A DNA stretch of 64,000 nt from Fimbriimonadia bacterium (GTDB taxonomy: Bacteria; Armatimonadota; Fimbriimonadia; Fimbriimonadales; GBS-DC), in the NCBI GenBank assembly GCA_026129765.1, contig JAHCHP010000008.1, positions 62,001 through 126,000 of the forward strand, read 5' to 3'. How positions within the stretch are numbered: the stretch's first letter is position 1; each line of letters starts with the position of its first letter. The notes below the pieces were generated by a model, which did no database searches, was not told the DNA's origin, and saw only the letters and a program-made list of their open reading frames with translations. Of the stretch, positions 30,016 through 39,077 are shown piece after piece. The position numbers and the translations under genes are program-made.

Positions 30016-30287
30016 GAGGGGACCTCCTCATGCCAATCGTCAGAAACCGGAGCTGAATCTTCCAGTTCCTTTAGGACTTGAATCGCTGCCTCGCGTTTCT
30101 CTAACGGAACCCAGACCTCACCCCGCGCAATGATGGCGGACAGCCCGGCAGGCACTTCAATGGCTTGTATGCGCGAAGCGATCAGCATGCTTTTTAACCA
30201 AGCCGCTTCCCATACCGTATCGGTTTGAACCACTAAGACAAAACGCTCGCGCATGCGCAACGAGTCTTCAACAATCGTCCACGCCAT
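30012..30287 (-). CDS. DUF2007-type small protein (putative signal-transducing)
   Basis: The 91-residue product resembles the DUF2007 / putative prokaryotic signal transducing family: RFVLVVQTDTVWEAAWLKSM, then LIASRIQAIEVPAGLSAI and WVPLEKREAAIQVLKEL, the usual order of a ferredoxin-like fold. Function is unknown. I chose ATG 30287, preceded by CGGAGGCAACCC; this overlaps the ruvX end by 20 bases. An internal ATG at 30254 has no ribosome binding site. It sits between ruvX and gpsA and overlaps both. Confidence 0.72.
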   Translation of the reverse strand: MAWTIVEDSLRMRERFVLVVQTDTVWEAAWLKSMLIASRIQAIEVPAGLSAIIARGEVWVPLEKREAAIQVLKELEDSAPVSDDWHEEVPS

Positions 30288-30696
30288 GGGTTGCCTCCGA
30301 AGATTTCTGACGCGAAAAGTAAGTCTCCAGCAGCAGGGTAGCTGCCAGCGCGTCTTGCACCTGCCGCCGCTTTTGACGACTGTAGTCTGCCTCAATCAAC
30401 CGGCGTTCCGCTTCTTTCGTGGTCATACGTTCGTCCAAATGTTCTACCGGCACATCCACGAGGCTCTGCAACTCTTGAATGAACTGCTGAACTTGCGCGC
30501 TTCGCCGGCTCTCTTCGCCGCTCAAACGATAAGGCATGCCCACCAGCACGCGCTCTGCCGACTGTTCCCGGATACATTTCGCCACAGCCTCGACCTCTGA
30601 CGCCAATACTCCTACTGGAAACGCGATGCCGACCCCAGTGTCGCCCGCCGCCACGCCGATCCGTTTCTCCCCATAATCAATCGCCACCACTCGCAT
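30268..30696 (-). CDS. ruvX: RuvX/YqgF family Holliday junction resolvase-like nuclease
   Basis: The 142-residue RNase H-fold protein acts in 16S rRNA 5'-end maturation and has been linked to Holliday junction resolution. Conserved parts are VVAIDYGEKRIGVAAGD (first catalytic Asp), VLVGMPYRLSGE, VEHLDERMTTKEAE and the last acidic segment KRRQVQDALAATLLLETYF. Length is the family norm. It is the first gene of the leftward operon with DUF2007 and gpsA. No promoter is clear upstream of its ATG at 30696. Confidence 0.93.
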   Translation of the reverse strand: MRVVAIDYGEKRIGVAAGDTGVGIAFPVGVLASEVEAVAKCIREQSAERVLVGMPYRLSGEESRRSAQVQQFIQELQSLVDVPVEHLDERMTTKEAERRLIEADYSRQKRRQVQDALAATLLLETYFSRQKSSEATHGVDDC

Positions 30697-30752
30697 TCAA
30701 CGAATTATACCTGCTGTACCGGTTTTCATACCCGAAACGCCCAAACCCGATG

Positions 30753-30758
30753 TATAAT
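30753..30758 (+). promoter_or_regulatory. -10 element of the dockerin-tailed dehydrogenase gene
   Basis: TATAAT in the context GATGTATAATTTAAG lies 37 bases before the ATG at 30796, a normal leader length. A -35 match is not evident. An AAGGAG ribosome binding site follows. Confidence 0.45.
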
Positions 30759-30795
30759 TTAAGCGAGAGTATTGAAACGCAAAAGGAGCCTAAAC

Positions 30796-32478
30796 ATGAA
30801 AACAACCGGTTGGATTATGGGAATCACAACGCTTGCCTTCACCCTCTGCGCAGGGAACGCGCAAACCCTGCGCGATACCACGTTGACCGCGGAGACCTTC
30901 CTGTCAACGGGGGTTTCGCAGCCGATCAATCTCAAATTTTTGAACCCTGCCAACACCAGCGAGGCTTTCGTCTGCGAAAAAGGCACTGGGCGCGTGAAGT
31001 ATTTGGTCAATGGCGTGGTCGCGGCGACCCTGTTAGATTTTCCCGTCGAAAACTCCAACGAGCGAGGTTTGCTGGGGATGGTGTTAGACCCGCGCTTTGA
31101 AGAAAACGGCTTCGTCTATTTCTACTACTCCAACACCGGGTTTGAAGGCGGCACTTGGTTGGAGAACCGCTTAGAACGCTACCGATGGACAGGCACCGCG
31201 CTGGTGGAACCAACCCTGATCATCGCTTTTCCCCGTGATCCCACCCAACCGAACGGACCTTCGCACAACGGCGGTGTGATGGCGTTTGGTCCTGATGGCA
31301 AGTTGTACGGAATCACGGGCGATTTGACCCGCGGCAGATTCAGCAATCCCCGCATCGAACAGAATACGGGCAGCGTCAATGCGGCAGGAGTGGGCGGCAT
31401 CTTTCGGCTGAATCCCGACGGCACAGTTCCATCCGATAACCCTTTTATCAACCATCCCCTGCCCGCTATTCAACGGCTTTGGGCCTATGGGCTTCGGAAT
31501 GGGTTCGGGCTGACGTTTGACCCGCTCACGGGACGGCTTTGGCACACCGATAACGGACCGGATCAGTACGATGAGGTGAACCTGATCGGAAAAGGGATGA
31601 ATGGGGGTCACTCGATGATCATGGGACCGGACAGCCGCGACGCGGTGGGCGATTGGAACCAGTTCACGCCGCGCGGCGTTTCGGACTTGGTGATGTTGGA
31701 AGGCGCATACTACGGCGATCCCCAATTCTCTTGGCTCCAACCGGTGGGCGTGTCTGGCATCACATTTCTTCGCAGCGCGCGCTTTGATACCGGCACACGC
31801 GATCAATGTATCGTGGGGGAAACCAACTTCGCGAGGCTGCACATGCTGCCGATGAACGCGGCTCGGGATGGGTTTTCTCTGACAGGCGTGTTAGCCGATT
31901 TAGTGGCAGATTCCACCGATGAGCGCAATCTGCTGACCTTTGGGCAGTCCTTTAGCGTCACGGTCGACCATCAAATCGGACCCGACGGCTATCTCTATAT
32001 GTGTTCCATCTACACCAACCGTATCTTGCGGGTGCGTCCAATCAACCCGCCGACGATTATCCATGGCGACAGCCGCTTAGCCAACTTCAGCGGAATCCCT
32101 TTGAACGTTCCATTGCGTCTCACGATTAAAAACGGGAATACCACCGTGCAGACGATCAACACCACACTTGACGCCTTCGGGAAGTTCTCTGTCCGATTGA
32201 ACAACGCGGGAACTTATACTGTCATCGCAAAAGCCGGCAGTTGGCTCAGCAAGCGTTTCGACAATGTGAGCGTTTCCTCAGGAGGCTATGTTTTCCTGCG
32301 ATTGCCTTTGACTTGGAACGGCGATATGAACGGCGATAACCGTATCGATGACCAAGACCTGTTGGGGGTGCTATTCAATTTCGGCGGTTCCCTGTCTGAC
32401 CTGAACGGCGACGGCGAAGTGAACGACGAAGACCTCCTGATTGTTCTGTTCAACTTCGGACAGCAGGGCGAAGAGTGA
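30796..32478 (+). CDS. Secreted PQQ-type sugar dehydrogenase-like propeller with dockerin-like tail
   Basis: The 560-residue product has a signal peptide (MKTTGWIMGITTLAFTLCAG) and a glucose/sorbosone dehydrogenase propeller: INLKFLNPANTSEAFVCEKG, ERGLLGMVLDPRFEENGFVY, SHNGGVMAFGPDGKLYGITG and WHTDNGPDQYDEVNLIGKG. A beta-sandwich of about 90 residues follows (LRLTIKNGNTTVQTINTTL), then two calcium-binding dockerin-type repeats (MNGDNRIDDQDLLGVLFNFG and LNGDGEVNDEDLLIVLFNFG). Likely a periplasmic or extracellular sugar-oxidising or sugar-binding protein. The tail is shared with the protein at 43053. ATG 30796 has AAGGAG upstream; an earlier in-frame start lacks one. Confidence 0.87.
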   Translation: MKTTGWIMGITTLAFTLCAGNAQTLRDTTLTAETFLSTGVSQPINLKFLNPANTSEAFVCEKGTGRVKYLVNGVVAATLLDFPVENSNERGLLGMVLDPRFEENGFVYFYYSNTGFEGGTWLENRLERYRWTGTALVEPTLIIAFPRDPTQPNGPSHNGGVMAFGPDGKLYGITGDLTRGRFSNPRIEQNTGSVNAAGVGGIFRLNPDGTVPSDNPFINHPLPAIQRLWAYGLRNGFGLTFDPLTGRLWHTDNGPDQYDEVNLIGKGMNGGHSMIMGPDSRDAVGDWNQFTPRGVSDLVMLEGAYYGDPQFSWLQPVGVSGITFLRSARFDTGTRDQCIVGETNFARLHMLPMNAARDGFSLTGVLADLVADSTDERNLLTFGQSFSVTVDHQIGPDGYLYMCSIYTNRILRVRPINPPTIIHGDSRLANFSGIPLNVPLRLTIKNGNTTVQTINTTLDAFGKFSVRLNNAGTYTVIAKAGSWLSKRFDNVSVSSGGYVFLRLPLTWNGDMNGDNRIDDQDLLGVLFNFGGSLSDLNGDGEVNDEDLLIVLFNFGQQGEE

Positions 32479-32801
32479 GCGGGTGAAAGGCGAGGATGGA
32501 TAAAGGCATTGACAACAGCAAAAGACTTCGAGGAAAGCAAGCAGAAGCTCGCCTCCGTCATACCGCGAACGCGGGTATCCAGAAAAACGGTGGTTTCTAA
32601 GGAACTATTTTATTGAGCCCATAAACCGATTATTCCATATGGCTACTATTAAAAGTTAAAATCGCATAGCATTGTCCACAAATGCGCTTCGGCTGGACGC
32701 TTCTCGAACAAGCCTGTCTCTCGTGGATTCCCGTGTTCCCCGCTGTCGCGAGGATGACCAACGGGAATGACGGAGTGCAGACCTTTACCTCATAGCTTCG
32801 A
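32479..32801. repeat. Gene-free stretch with two palindromic elements
   Basis: A short hairpin element (ATACCGCGAACGCGGGTAT, about 32559-32578) and a longer element at 32727-32780 are present. The longer one begins ATTCCCGTGTTCCCCGC, has GCGAGGATGA in the middle and ends AACGGGAAT, so its ends are inverted repeats. Nearly the same sequence occurs at 35664-35712 (inverted) and 51829-51883. No gene is seen. Confidence 0.65.
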
Positions 32802-34076
32802 CTACGCCATCACTTCCACCAGCAGTTCCTTCGCAGCCTGAGCCGACTCCGCAAAGACATGCAAAGCGAAATCGATCTCCTCGCGTGAAATCATTAATGG
32901 CGGCTCGATGCGGATGACCTTCGGATTGTTCAACGTGTACGCCGCGATGACCCCGCGCTGGATCATGCCCGTGATGGTCAATTCGCCGTAATCGGCTTCG
33001 TGAAACTCCACGCCAATCATCAAACCTCGCCCGCGAACTTCCTTCACAAAGTCTGGATGCTGGGTCTGGATGTCGCGCAGACCGCGCATAAAATAGTCGC
33101 CCATCTCGTGAGACTGCTGGACCAAGCCTTCCGATTCAATCACCTCTACGGTCGCGATTCCCGCCGCGCATGCCAACTCGTTTCCGCCGAAGGTGCTGGT
33201 ATGAATCAGCGGATTATCGCCAAACGCCTCGACCCAAATCGCCTCCGATGCCGAGAACGAGCCAATGGGCATCACGCCGCCGCCCAAAGACTTCGCCAAG
33301 GTGATAATGTCGGGTTGAACACCAAACAAATCCACGCCGAACCATTTTCCCACGCGCCCCAGACCAGTCTGAACTTCATCGACCACCAGCACCGCGTTGT
33401 AGCGGTCGCACAGCGCGCGCAGCCGGGGCATATAATCGTCATCGGGAATACGGATACCGCCCTCGCCCTGAATCGGCTCCAAAATGATACCGGCAATCTC
33501 ATCGGTCATGGCGGCTTCCGCGGCGGCATAATCGCCAAACGGCACATGCTCGAATCCGGGCAGCAAGGGGTCAAACGGTTTGCGATAGATTTCGCGTCCG
33601 CTGGCAGACAGGCTGCCCATCGTTTTGCCGTGATAGCTGCCGACCGTGCTGATCATTTTATGTTTGCCGGTATACTTTCTCGCCAATTTAATCGCGCCTT
33701 CCACCGCCTCGGTTCCCGAATTGCAAAAGAAGGTGAACGGTAAGTTGCCGGGCAGCACCTGCGCCATTTTTTCCGCCAGCCGCGCCTGAGGCGCGTTGAA
33801 CATAATTTTGCTGGGCATCGGCATGCGATCTAATTGCTGCTTGACCGCTTCGACGACTTTGGGATGGCGGTGTCCCAACGCGAACATGCCGTACCCGCCC
33901 AAACAATCCAGGAACTTTTTGCCTTCTGCGTCCCACACATAACAGCCTTCCGCGTAAAACTCCACTCCCAGCCCTGCAAAGCGCATCACGCGCGCCAAAC
34001 CGGGATTCACATGCTGCTCCATCAAGCGCACGATCTCATCGGTATACGCTTCTGGATTCTCAGGAAATTGAATCAT
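32802..34076 (-). CDS. Class III pyridoxal-phosphate aminotransferase (putrescine/ornithine type)
   Basis: The 424-residue product is a class III aminotransferase closest in pattern to putrescine and acetylornithine/ornithine enzymes. Visible are CLGGYGMFALGHRHPKVVEA, FFCNSGTEAVEGAIKLARKY, SYHGKTMGSLS, EPIQGEGGI, VVDEVQTGLGRVGKWFG and the PLP-lysine block ITLAKSLGGGVMPIG, then HTSTFGGNELACAAG. It probably moves the terminal amino group of a diamine or an omega-amino acid to 2-oxoglutarate. The exact substrate cannot be read. It is a single gene, divergent from rnpB, with no polyamine genes nearby. Confidence 0.9.
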   Translation of the reverse strand: MIQFPENPEAYTDEIVRLMEQHVNPGLARVMRFAGLGVEFYAEGCYVWDAEGKKFLDCLGGYGMFALGHRHPKVVEAVKQQLDRMPMPSKIMFNAPQARLAEKMAQVLPGNLPFTFFCNSGTEAVEGAIKLARKYTGKHKMISTVGSYHGKTMGSLSASGREIYRKPFDPLLPGFEHVPFGDYAAAEAAMTDEIAGIILEPIQGEGGIRIPDDDYMPRLRALCDRYNAVLVVDEVQTGLGRVGKWFGVDLFGVQPDIITLAKSLGGGVMPIGSFSASEAIWVEAFGDNPLIHTSTFGGNELACAAGIATVEVIESEGLVQQSHEMGDYFMRGLRDIQTQHPDFVKEVRGRGLMIGVEFHEADYGELTITGMIQRGVIAAYTLNNPKVIRIEPPLMISREEIDFALHVFAESAQAAKELLVEVMA

Positions 34077-34125
34077 TGGTTTTCTCCCTCATTCAGTTGT
34101 ATTACCTCTCAATTATACCTTTCAT

Positions 34126-34155
34126 GGGACAAAATCATCGCGAAACAAGTATAAT
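34126..34155 (+). promoter_or_regulatory. Promoter of rnpB
   Basis: GGGACA at 34126-34131 and TATAAT at 34150-34155 are separated by 18 bases. The predicted transcription start falls close to 34162-34167, exactly where the mature RNase P RNA begins, which supports the assignment. Confidence 0.6.
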
Positions 34156-34166
34156 TGTATATCAGA

Positions 34167-34507
34167 AGCGCGCCGGTCGGGCAGCGGCTCCCAGATTCGG
34201 GAGAGGAAAGTCCGGGCTCCACAGGGCATGGTGCCAGATAACGTCTGGGCATTGGGCCATCCAGTGACGGAAAGTGCCACAGAAACGATACCGCCCCGAT
34301 GAGGGGTAAGGGTGAAAAGGTGCGGTAAGAGCGCACCAGCGCGCCGGTAACGGCGCGGCTGGGCAAACCCCACCAGGAGCAAGGCCAAATAGGGAGGGGT
34401 TGAGGCTGCCCGCGGACCCTCCGGGTAGGCTGCTACAGGCGTCCGGGCGACCGGCGTCGCAGATAGATCGCTGCTTAAACAGAACCCGGCTTACGAACCG
34501 GCGCGCT
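34167..34507 (+). ncRNA. rnpB: RNase P RNA, bacterial class A
   Basis: The 341-base RNA is the catalytic part of RNase P, which trims tRNA 5' leaders. Universal elements are visible: GAGGAAAGTCCGGGCTCC after the P2 strand, ACAGAAACGATACCGCC, GGGTAAGGGTGAAAAGGTGC, AAACCCCACCAGGAGCAAGG and CTTAAACAGAACCCGGCTTA near the end. The ends pair as helix P1 (AGCGCGCCGGT with ACCGGCGCGCT), which fixes both boundaries. The next gene, DAHP synthase, converges from the right and ends only ten bases away. Confidence 0.97.
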
Positions 34508-34516
34508 GCTTCAATC

Positions 34517-35536
34517 TCAAATCGTTCTGCCCAATGCGTCCGCCAAGACCTTTAACTCGTCCACCAACTGATGGAATGCGGCTTGCGTCAACGACTGCGC
34601 GCCATCCTTTATCGCCTTGGCGGGGTTGGGGTGAACCTCCACCATCAAGCCGTCTGCGCCAGCTGCCAGCGCGGCTTTACACATCGAGGGAACCAAACTC
34701 GCCCTGCCGGTTCCATGGCTGGGGTCGATCATAATCGGCAAATGCGACAACTCTTTGATGGCGGGAACCGCATTCAGGTCCAGCGTGTTGCGCGTGTAGG
34801 TCTCAAAGGTGCGTACTCCTCGCTCGCAGAGAATGATCTGCTCGTTGCCCCCAATCCAGATATATTCCGCCGCCTGGAGCCACTCTTCGTATTGCGCCCA
34901 CATGCCCCGCTTCAGCATCACGGGTTTTTTCGCGCGCCCTACCTCGCGGAGCAGGTCATAGTTCTGCATGTTACGTGTGCCGATCTGTAAAATGTCGGCA
35001 AATTCGCAGACTTGCTCCACATTCCGGGGGTCCATCACTTCCGTAATCACCTTCAAGCCGGTCGCGTCACGCGCGGTTGCCAGTAGTTCCAGCCCCTTGA
35101 TTCCCATGCCATGAAACGAATAGGGACTTGTGCTGGGTTTATACGCGCCGCCCCGTAAAATATGCGCGCCCGCTGCCTTGACTGCCTGCGCCGCCTCCAA
35201 AATTTGCTGTTCGCTCTCGACCGTACAGGGACCCGCCATTATCACACAGGTATCCCCCCCAATCTCCACATCGCCCAGCGGGATAACGGTACGGTCGCGA
35301 AATTTGCGCGACACGAACTTGTAAGGTTTCAGTACTAAGGTCACCGACTCAACATAGTTGAGCGATTCTAACTGCTCCTTCGCCTCGCTCCGATCCAGTT
35401 CTGGCGCGCCCACGGCAGCAATGACCGTGCGCTCCACGCCATAAATCGGGTGGATTTCAAATCCAAAATGAAGAATGCGTTCCTCAACGTCCTTTATCTG
35501 CTCTTGGGTCGCTCCCGGCTGCATAACAACAATCAC
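34517..35536 (-). CDS. aroF: 3-deoxy-7-phosphoheptulonate synthase (DAHP synthase, type I beta)
   Basis: The 339-residue enzyme condenses phosphoenolpyruvate and erythrose 4-phosphate, the first step of aromatic amino acid synthesis. Residues 1-70 form a ferredoxin-like regulatory domain ([20 protein letters not shown]), and the barrel follows with [61 protein letters not shown] and [12 protein letters not shown]. The N-terminal domain suggests feedback control by an aromatic amino acid. It stands alone; other aro genes are not in the window. Confidence 0.95.
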   Translation of the reverse strand: MIVVMQPGATQEQIKDVEERILHFGFEIHPIYGVERTVIAAVGAPELDRSEAKEQLESLNYVESVTLVLKPYKFVSRKFRDRTVIPLGDVEIGGDTCVIMAGPCTVESEQQILEAAQAVKAAGAHILRGGAYKPSTSPYSFHGMGIKGLELLATARDATGLKVITEVMDPRNVEQVCEFADILQIGTRNMQNYDLLREVGRAKKPVMLKRGMWAQYEEWLQAAEYIWIGGNEQIILCERGVRTFETYTRNTLDLNAVPAIKELSHLPIMIDPSHGTGRASLVPSMCKAALAAGADGLMVEVHPNPAKAIKDGAQSLTQAAFHQLVDELKVLADALGRTI

Positions 35537-35960
35537 GCTATCACCTCAAGAAAGAATCATACCTTAAAGCGAGCGATTTTTGAGTAAGGAATCTGGTATT
35601 GAGAAGTAATTCAAAAGAATCCTCCGTGTATCGAGGAGTTATCCGAAAGTAAATAGCCGCACACCGTCATTCCCGTTGGTCATCCTCGCGAACGCGGGGA
35701 ACACGGGAATTCCGCTTTTCATAAGCAGACCCCTCGGCATCGCTCAGGGTGGCAGCATAGGTTAGGGACAATCCCCCCTGTGGTTGCCACAATTGAAAAG
35801 TCATGCCGAGCGGAGCCGAGGCATCTGCGGTTTTCCATTTTTCACATCATCGCCTTTTATGTCCGATGCCATTAATCTACCGTTTTCGGTGACGATTCAT
35901 GTCAAAAATACACAAACGGTTTTCATATCTTTCTCAAATGTCGGGTATAACCTTTGACAT
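35537..35960. repeat. Gene-free stretch upstream of recN with repeats
   Basis: Bases 35664-35712 are an inverted copy of the ATTCCCGTG element at 32727. Bases 35735-35760 and 35803-35832 are members of the CATGCCGAGC family, and CCCCCCTGTGGTTGCCAC at about 35770 resembles one arm of the elements at the right end of the window. No gene is seen. The last 20 bases hold the recN promoter. Confidence 0.6.
35946..35951 (+). promoter_or_regulatory. -10 element directly before recN
   Basis: TATAAC in the context TCGGGTATAACCTTTGAC ends only nine bases before the recN ATG at 35961. If it is used, the transcript would begin within a few bases of the start codon, giving a leaderless messenger. No ribosome binding site is visible before this ATG. 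Confidence 0.35.
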
Positions 35961-37637
35961 ATGCTTTTGGAACTGCATATCGAGAATTTGGCGATTATTG
36001 AGCGCGTAGACCTAACGTTTGGTGAAGGCTTCAATGTGTTGACGGGCGAAACCGGCGCAGGCAAATCGATTCTGCTGGACGCGATTGGATTGGTGCTGGG
36101 CGACCGCGCCGACCCGCATATGGTTCGGGCAGGCGCAAACCGCGCCCTGGTTCAAGCGGTCTTCGACCTCAGTCAGTACCCCGACGATATGGGAGATCTG
36201 CTGTCAGAAAGCGGCATTGAGCTGGAAGAGGGGCTTCTCTACCTCACCCGTGAACTCCACGCTTCGGGACGCTCCATCGCGCGCGTGAATGGTCAGCCGG
36301 TACCGCTGCAAGTCGTCAAAGCGTTGGGGGATGCGCTGGTCGACCTGCACGGGCAGCACGAACATCAATCGCTGCTCAGAACGCAAACCCACCTCGATTT
36401 CTTAGACCGCTGGCTGGGGGAACATGTGATGAGCTTGCGCGCCAAAACGCGGGAAAGCGTCCAAAGGGTTCATGCCTTGCAACGCGAATGGGACGAGTTG
36501 AACGCGCGCGAGCGCGAACGCGAACAACTGTTGGACCTGTACCAATTCCAAATCGCCGAAATCGAAAACGCGCAACTCCAACCGGGCGAAGAAGAATCTT
36601 TGCTGACCGAAGAACGGCGGCTGACCCATGCCGAAAAATTGAGGAACCTGTCAGGCTCAGGTTATGAAAGCTTGATGGGCGAATCGGGCGCGTATGACCG
36701 AGTTGCGGAAGCGCTCCGAAACCTGGAGGAAATCGCGCGAATCGACCCCAGTATGGAACCCCAGCGCGAGGAACTGCAAGGCGCGCTGATCCAAATCGAA
36801 GAGTCGGGGCGCGCCCTGCGCGACTATCTGGAAAATGTGGAATATGACCCCGAACGACTGGAAGAGGTGGTTGCGCGCATTGAGACAATTAAACGGCTCA
36901 AGCGCAAGTATGGCGATACGCTGGGAGAGGTGATTAATTTCGGCGAAGAATTAAGGCGAAAATTAGACGATCTATCGAACCAGCAGGCGCGGCGCGAAGA
37001 AATAGAAGCCGAGCGCGTCTCCGCTGAAAAGGAGCTGGACGCTTTAGTGGAAGAGTTAAGCCAGCACCGTCATCAAGGCGCGAAACGGTTCAGCGAACTG
37101 GTTCAAGCAGAACTGCATGACCTGGCAATGGATCGCGCGCTGTTCGAGGCGAATATTCAGGCTCAATCCATTGACTCCACCGGCAAAGATAAGATAGAGT
37201 TTCTACTCACGCCCAACCCCGGCGAACCCTTGAAGCCCCTCAACAAAATCGCTTCCGGTGGTGAAATGTCAAGGGTGATGCTTGCGCTTAAAACTGCCTT
37301 ATCCCATACCTCGCCGGTGCCGACCCTCATTTTTGATGAAGTGGATGCGGGACTGGGCGGTAAAACCGCGCTGAAAGTGGGCGAAAAAATCGCGGACCTG
37401 CAAACCGATTTCCAGATCATCTGTGTCACTCACCTTGCGCAAATCGCCTGCAAAGCGAAGCAGCATTACCAGATCACGAAACTGACCGAAGATGAACGCA
37501 CTTTGGTGCAAGTGGGACCGCTATCTGATGAGGAGCGGGTGCTGGAATTAGCGCGCATGTTGGCGGGCGAACCCACCGACACGGCTCTTCAGCATGCGCG
37601 TGAACTGTTGGAAAAGCCGGTCACACATGGCGCATAA
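35961..37637 (+). CDS. recN: DNA repair protein RecN
   Basis: The 558-residue SMC-like ATPase aids double-strand-break repair. The N-terminal ATP site is FNVLTGETGAGKSILLDAIG (about residues 25-44). DLHGQHEHQSLL is a RecN hallmark. Long coiled coils fill the middle (about 150-390, Glu/Arg-rich), and the C-terminal half-site has LNKIASGGEMSRVMLALKT and the Walker B LIFDEVDAGLGG. Length is typical. The 3' end overlaps the converging anchored-protein gene by 17 bases. A -10 element almost touches the start codon. Confidence 0.97.
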   Translation: MLLELHIENLAIIERVDLTFGEGFNVLTGETGAGKSILLDAIGLVLGDRADPHMVRAGANRALVQAVFDLSQYPDDMGDLLSESGIELEEGLLYLTRELHASGRSIARVNGQPVPLQVVKALGDALVDLHGQHEHQSLLRTQTHLDFLDRWLGEHVMSLRAKTRESVQRVHALQREWDELNAREREREQLLDLYQFQIAEIENAQLQPGEEESLLTEERRLTHAEKLRNLSGSGYESLMGESGAYDRVAEALRNLEEIARIDPSMEPQREELQGALIQIEESGRALRDYLENVEYDPERLEEVVARIETIKRLKRKYGDTLGEVINFGEELRRKLDDLSNQQARREEIEAERVSAEKELDALVEELSQHRHQGAKRFSELVQAELHDLAMDRALFEANIQAQSIDSTGKDKIEFLLTPNPGEPLKPLNKIASGGEMSRVMLALKTALSHTSPVPTLIFDEVDAGLGGKTALKVGEKIADLQTDFQIICVTHLAQIACKAKQHYQITKLTEDERTLVQVGPLSDEERVLELARMLAGEPTDTALQHARELLEKPVTHGA

Positions 37638-38964
37638 ACCAACGGCGGCGTCTGCGGCGGGTGATGAGCGCCATGCCAAATAACAGGCTGAACAAGCCAA
37701 ACCACCATCCGCGCGCGTTATGACCTGTCGCTTCGGCTTCGCGCAGTGAAGCCGCATTCAAAACAGGCGGTTTCTGAGACGCGGTTACAAACGCCACTTC
37801 TCGCTGAATCGCGTTTACCCGCATTTGAGAAATCGGTTTTGTGAAAATGAGAGCGTTCTCTCGCTGCCAAAGGTCCACGCTTTCCCTATCGCAAATCAGG
37901 TTCAACGCGCTCCGCCGGACATCCCACTGCATAAACGCGAGGGTTTTCGGAAAAGCGCGCTGCACAGCGAATGCGCAGACCAACACTTTCCCCCCGCGTT
38001 CCTGCCATTCGCCCGATTTCAAAACATGGGTATTGTCACCTACTAATTCCGCTCCACCCTCAGCGCGAATGAGATGCCCCCCCAAAACTTCCACCACTTG
38101 CGCAGACACATACCAACGCCCGTCGATTCGCCAAGGTCCCCAACCCGAATCTATGGGCATTTGAGCGATCATTAAGCGATGGCGAGGCGGCTGCGCGCAC
38201 TGCAACATGGGCGATTTGCGCAGGTGAGTCTGTCCGGTCAAAGCGTTGACACTCGCCTGATAACGCGCCACCGTCCCAGATTCATCATCCACAACACGCA
38301 GTTGAAAATGCCACTCCAACCGGTTCTGTTCCCACCGCAAAGCGGCGGATCGGTGATCCAAATAGCTTCTGTTCGGCAGGGTTTTCATTGTCTTTTGAAT
38401 CGCCTGTTGAAGATTGAGTTGAGGCATGGGGATGTTTTTCAGGTTCTTGTTCTGTATGCGCGAAAACTCATCGTTTCGCTCGCCTTCAGGGGTTAGCGAA
38501 ACTTCATATAGATTACCGGTCAGCGCGCGATTGGACGGAATCTGCTCTTCGAATCGAAAACGGTACGCTTTTCCTTGGGGCAGCAGTTCCACTTCCCATT
38601 GCATCACTCCCTGGGTTCCGGGCTGGCGGCGCGCTCCCCATAACCGTTTCGCTTGAGCTATCACTTCAGAAGAGGGTGGCTCCGAATCTAATAAACGCGC
38701 GCGCCGGGGGAATGTGAGCGCGCCCGAACGCGCCAGCGCAAATCGCTGGTTCGGACCGTCTATCCAGCAAACCATGCCGTTTTTGAGATAAAACAACCCA
38801 TGCTCAGCTTCTGTAGGATGGGGTTGGAAATGAACAACGGAGCTGGCAGGTAATCCGGTCAATTGCTGAAATCTTGCGAGTTCGGAAGGGGTTTGCGCGG
38901 CTGCCCATCGCATCGCGATTAGAAAAATCAGAGTTCCCAGGTGCCAGGTTTTGATCGAGCGCAT
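37621..38964 (-). CDS. Secreted protein with C-terminal membrane anchor, possible copper-amine-oxidase-N-like domain
   Basis: The 447-residue product has a signal peptide (TLIFLIAMRWAAAQ) and ends with a hydrophobic helix (WWFGLFSLLFGMALI) followed by six arginines, so it is probably held in the membrane with its body outside. Between about residues 300 and 380 the pattern WRIDGRWYVSAQVVEVLGG, then LAFMQWDVRRSALNLI, resembles the copper amine oxidase N-terminal domain, a cell-surface stalk. The region before it (LNLQQAIQKTMKTL...ARYQASVNALTGQ) is PepSY-like in rhythm. Both are weak assignments. It converges on recN with a 17-base overlap. Confidence 0.68.
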   Translation of the reverse strand: MRSIKTWHLGTLIFLIAMRWAAAQTPSELARFQQLTGLPASSVVHFQPHPTEAEHGLFYLKNGMVCWIDGPNQRFALARSGALTFPRRARLLDSEPPSSEVIAQAKRLWGARRQPGTQGVMQWEVELLPQGKAYRFRFEEQIPSNRALTGNLYEVSLTPEGERNDEFSRIQNKNLKNIPMPQLNLQQAIQKTMKTLPNRSYLDHRSAALRWEQNRLEWHFQLRVVDDESGTVARYQASVNALTGQTHLRKSPMLQCAQPPRHRLMIAQMPIDSGWGPWRIDGRWYVSAQVVEVLGGHLIRAEGGAELVGDNTHVLKSGEWQERGGKVLVCAFAVQRAFPKTLAFMQWDVRRSALNLICDRESVDLWQRENALIFTKPISQMRVNAIQREVAFVTASQKPPVLNAASLREAEATGHNARGWWFGLFSLLFGMALITRRRRRRWFMRHV

Positions 38965-39077
38965 TCTCTTCTCCTGCCGTGTCCTTACGCAAAAGAAAGC
39001 CTTTCCGTGCTTCGTAAACCATTATAGGCAAACGTGACAAAAAACTTCAGGTTAATGTTTGTCAGTGATGCTGGAAC

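Noticed and set aside
36376-36888. Antisense open frame of 170 codons opposite recN
   Set aside because: It lies fully inside recN, shows no domain and has a low-complexity Arg/Pro/Phe-rich composition typical of shadows.
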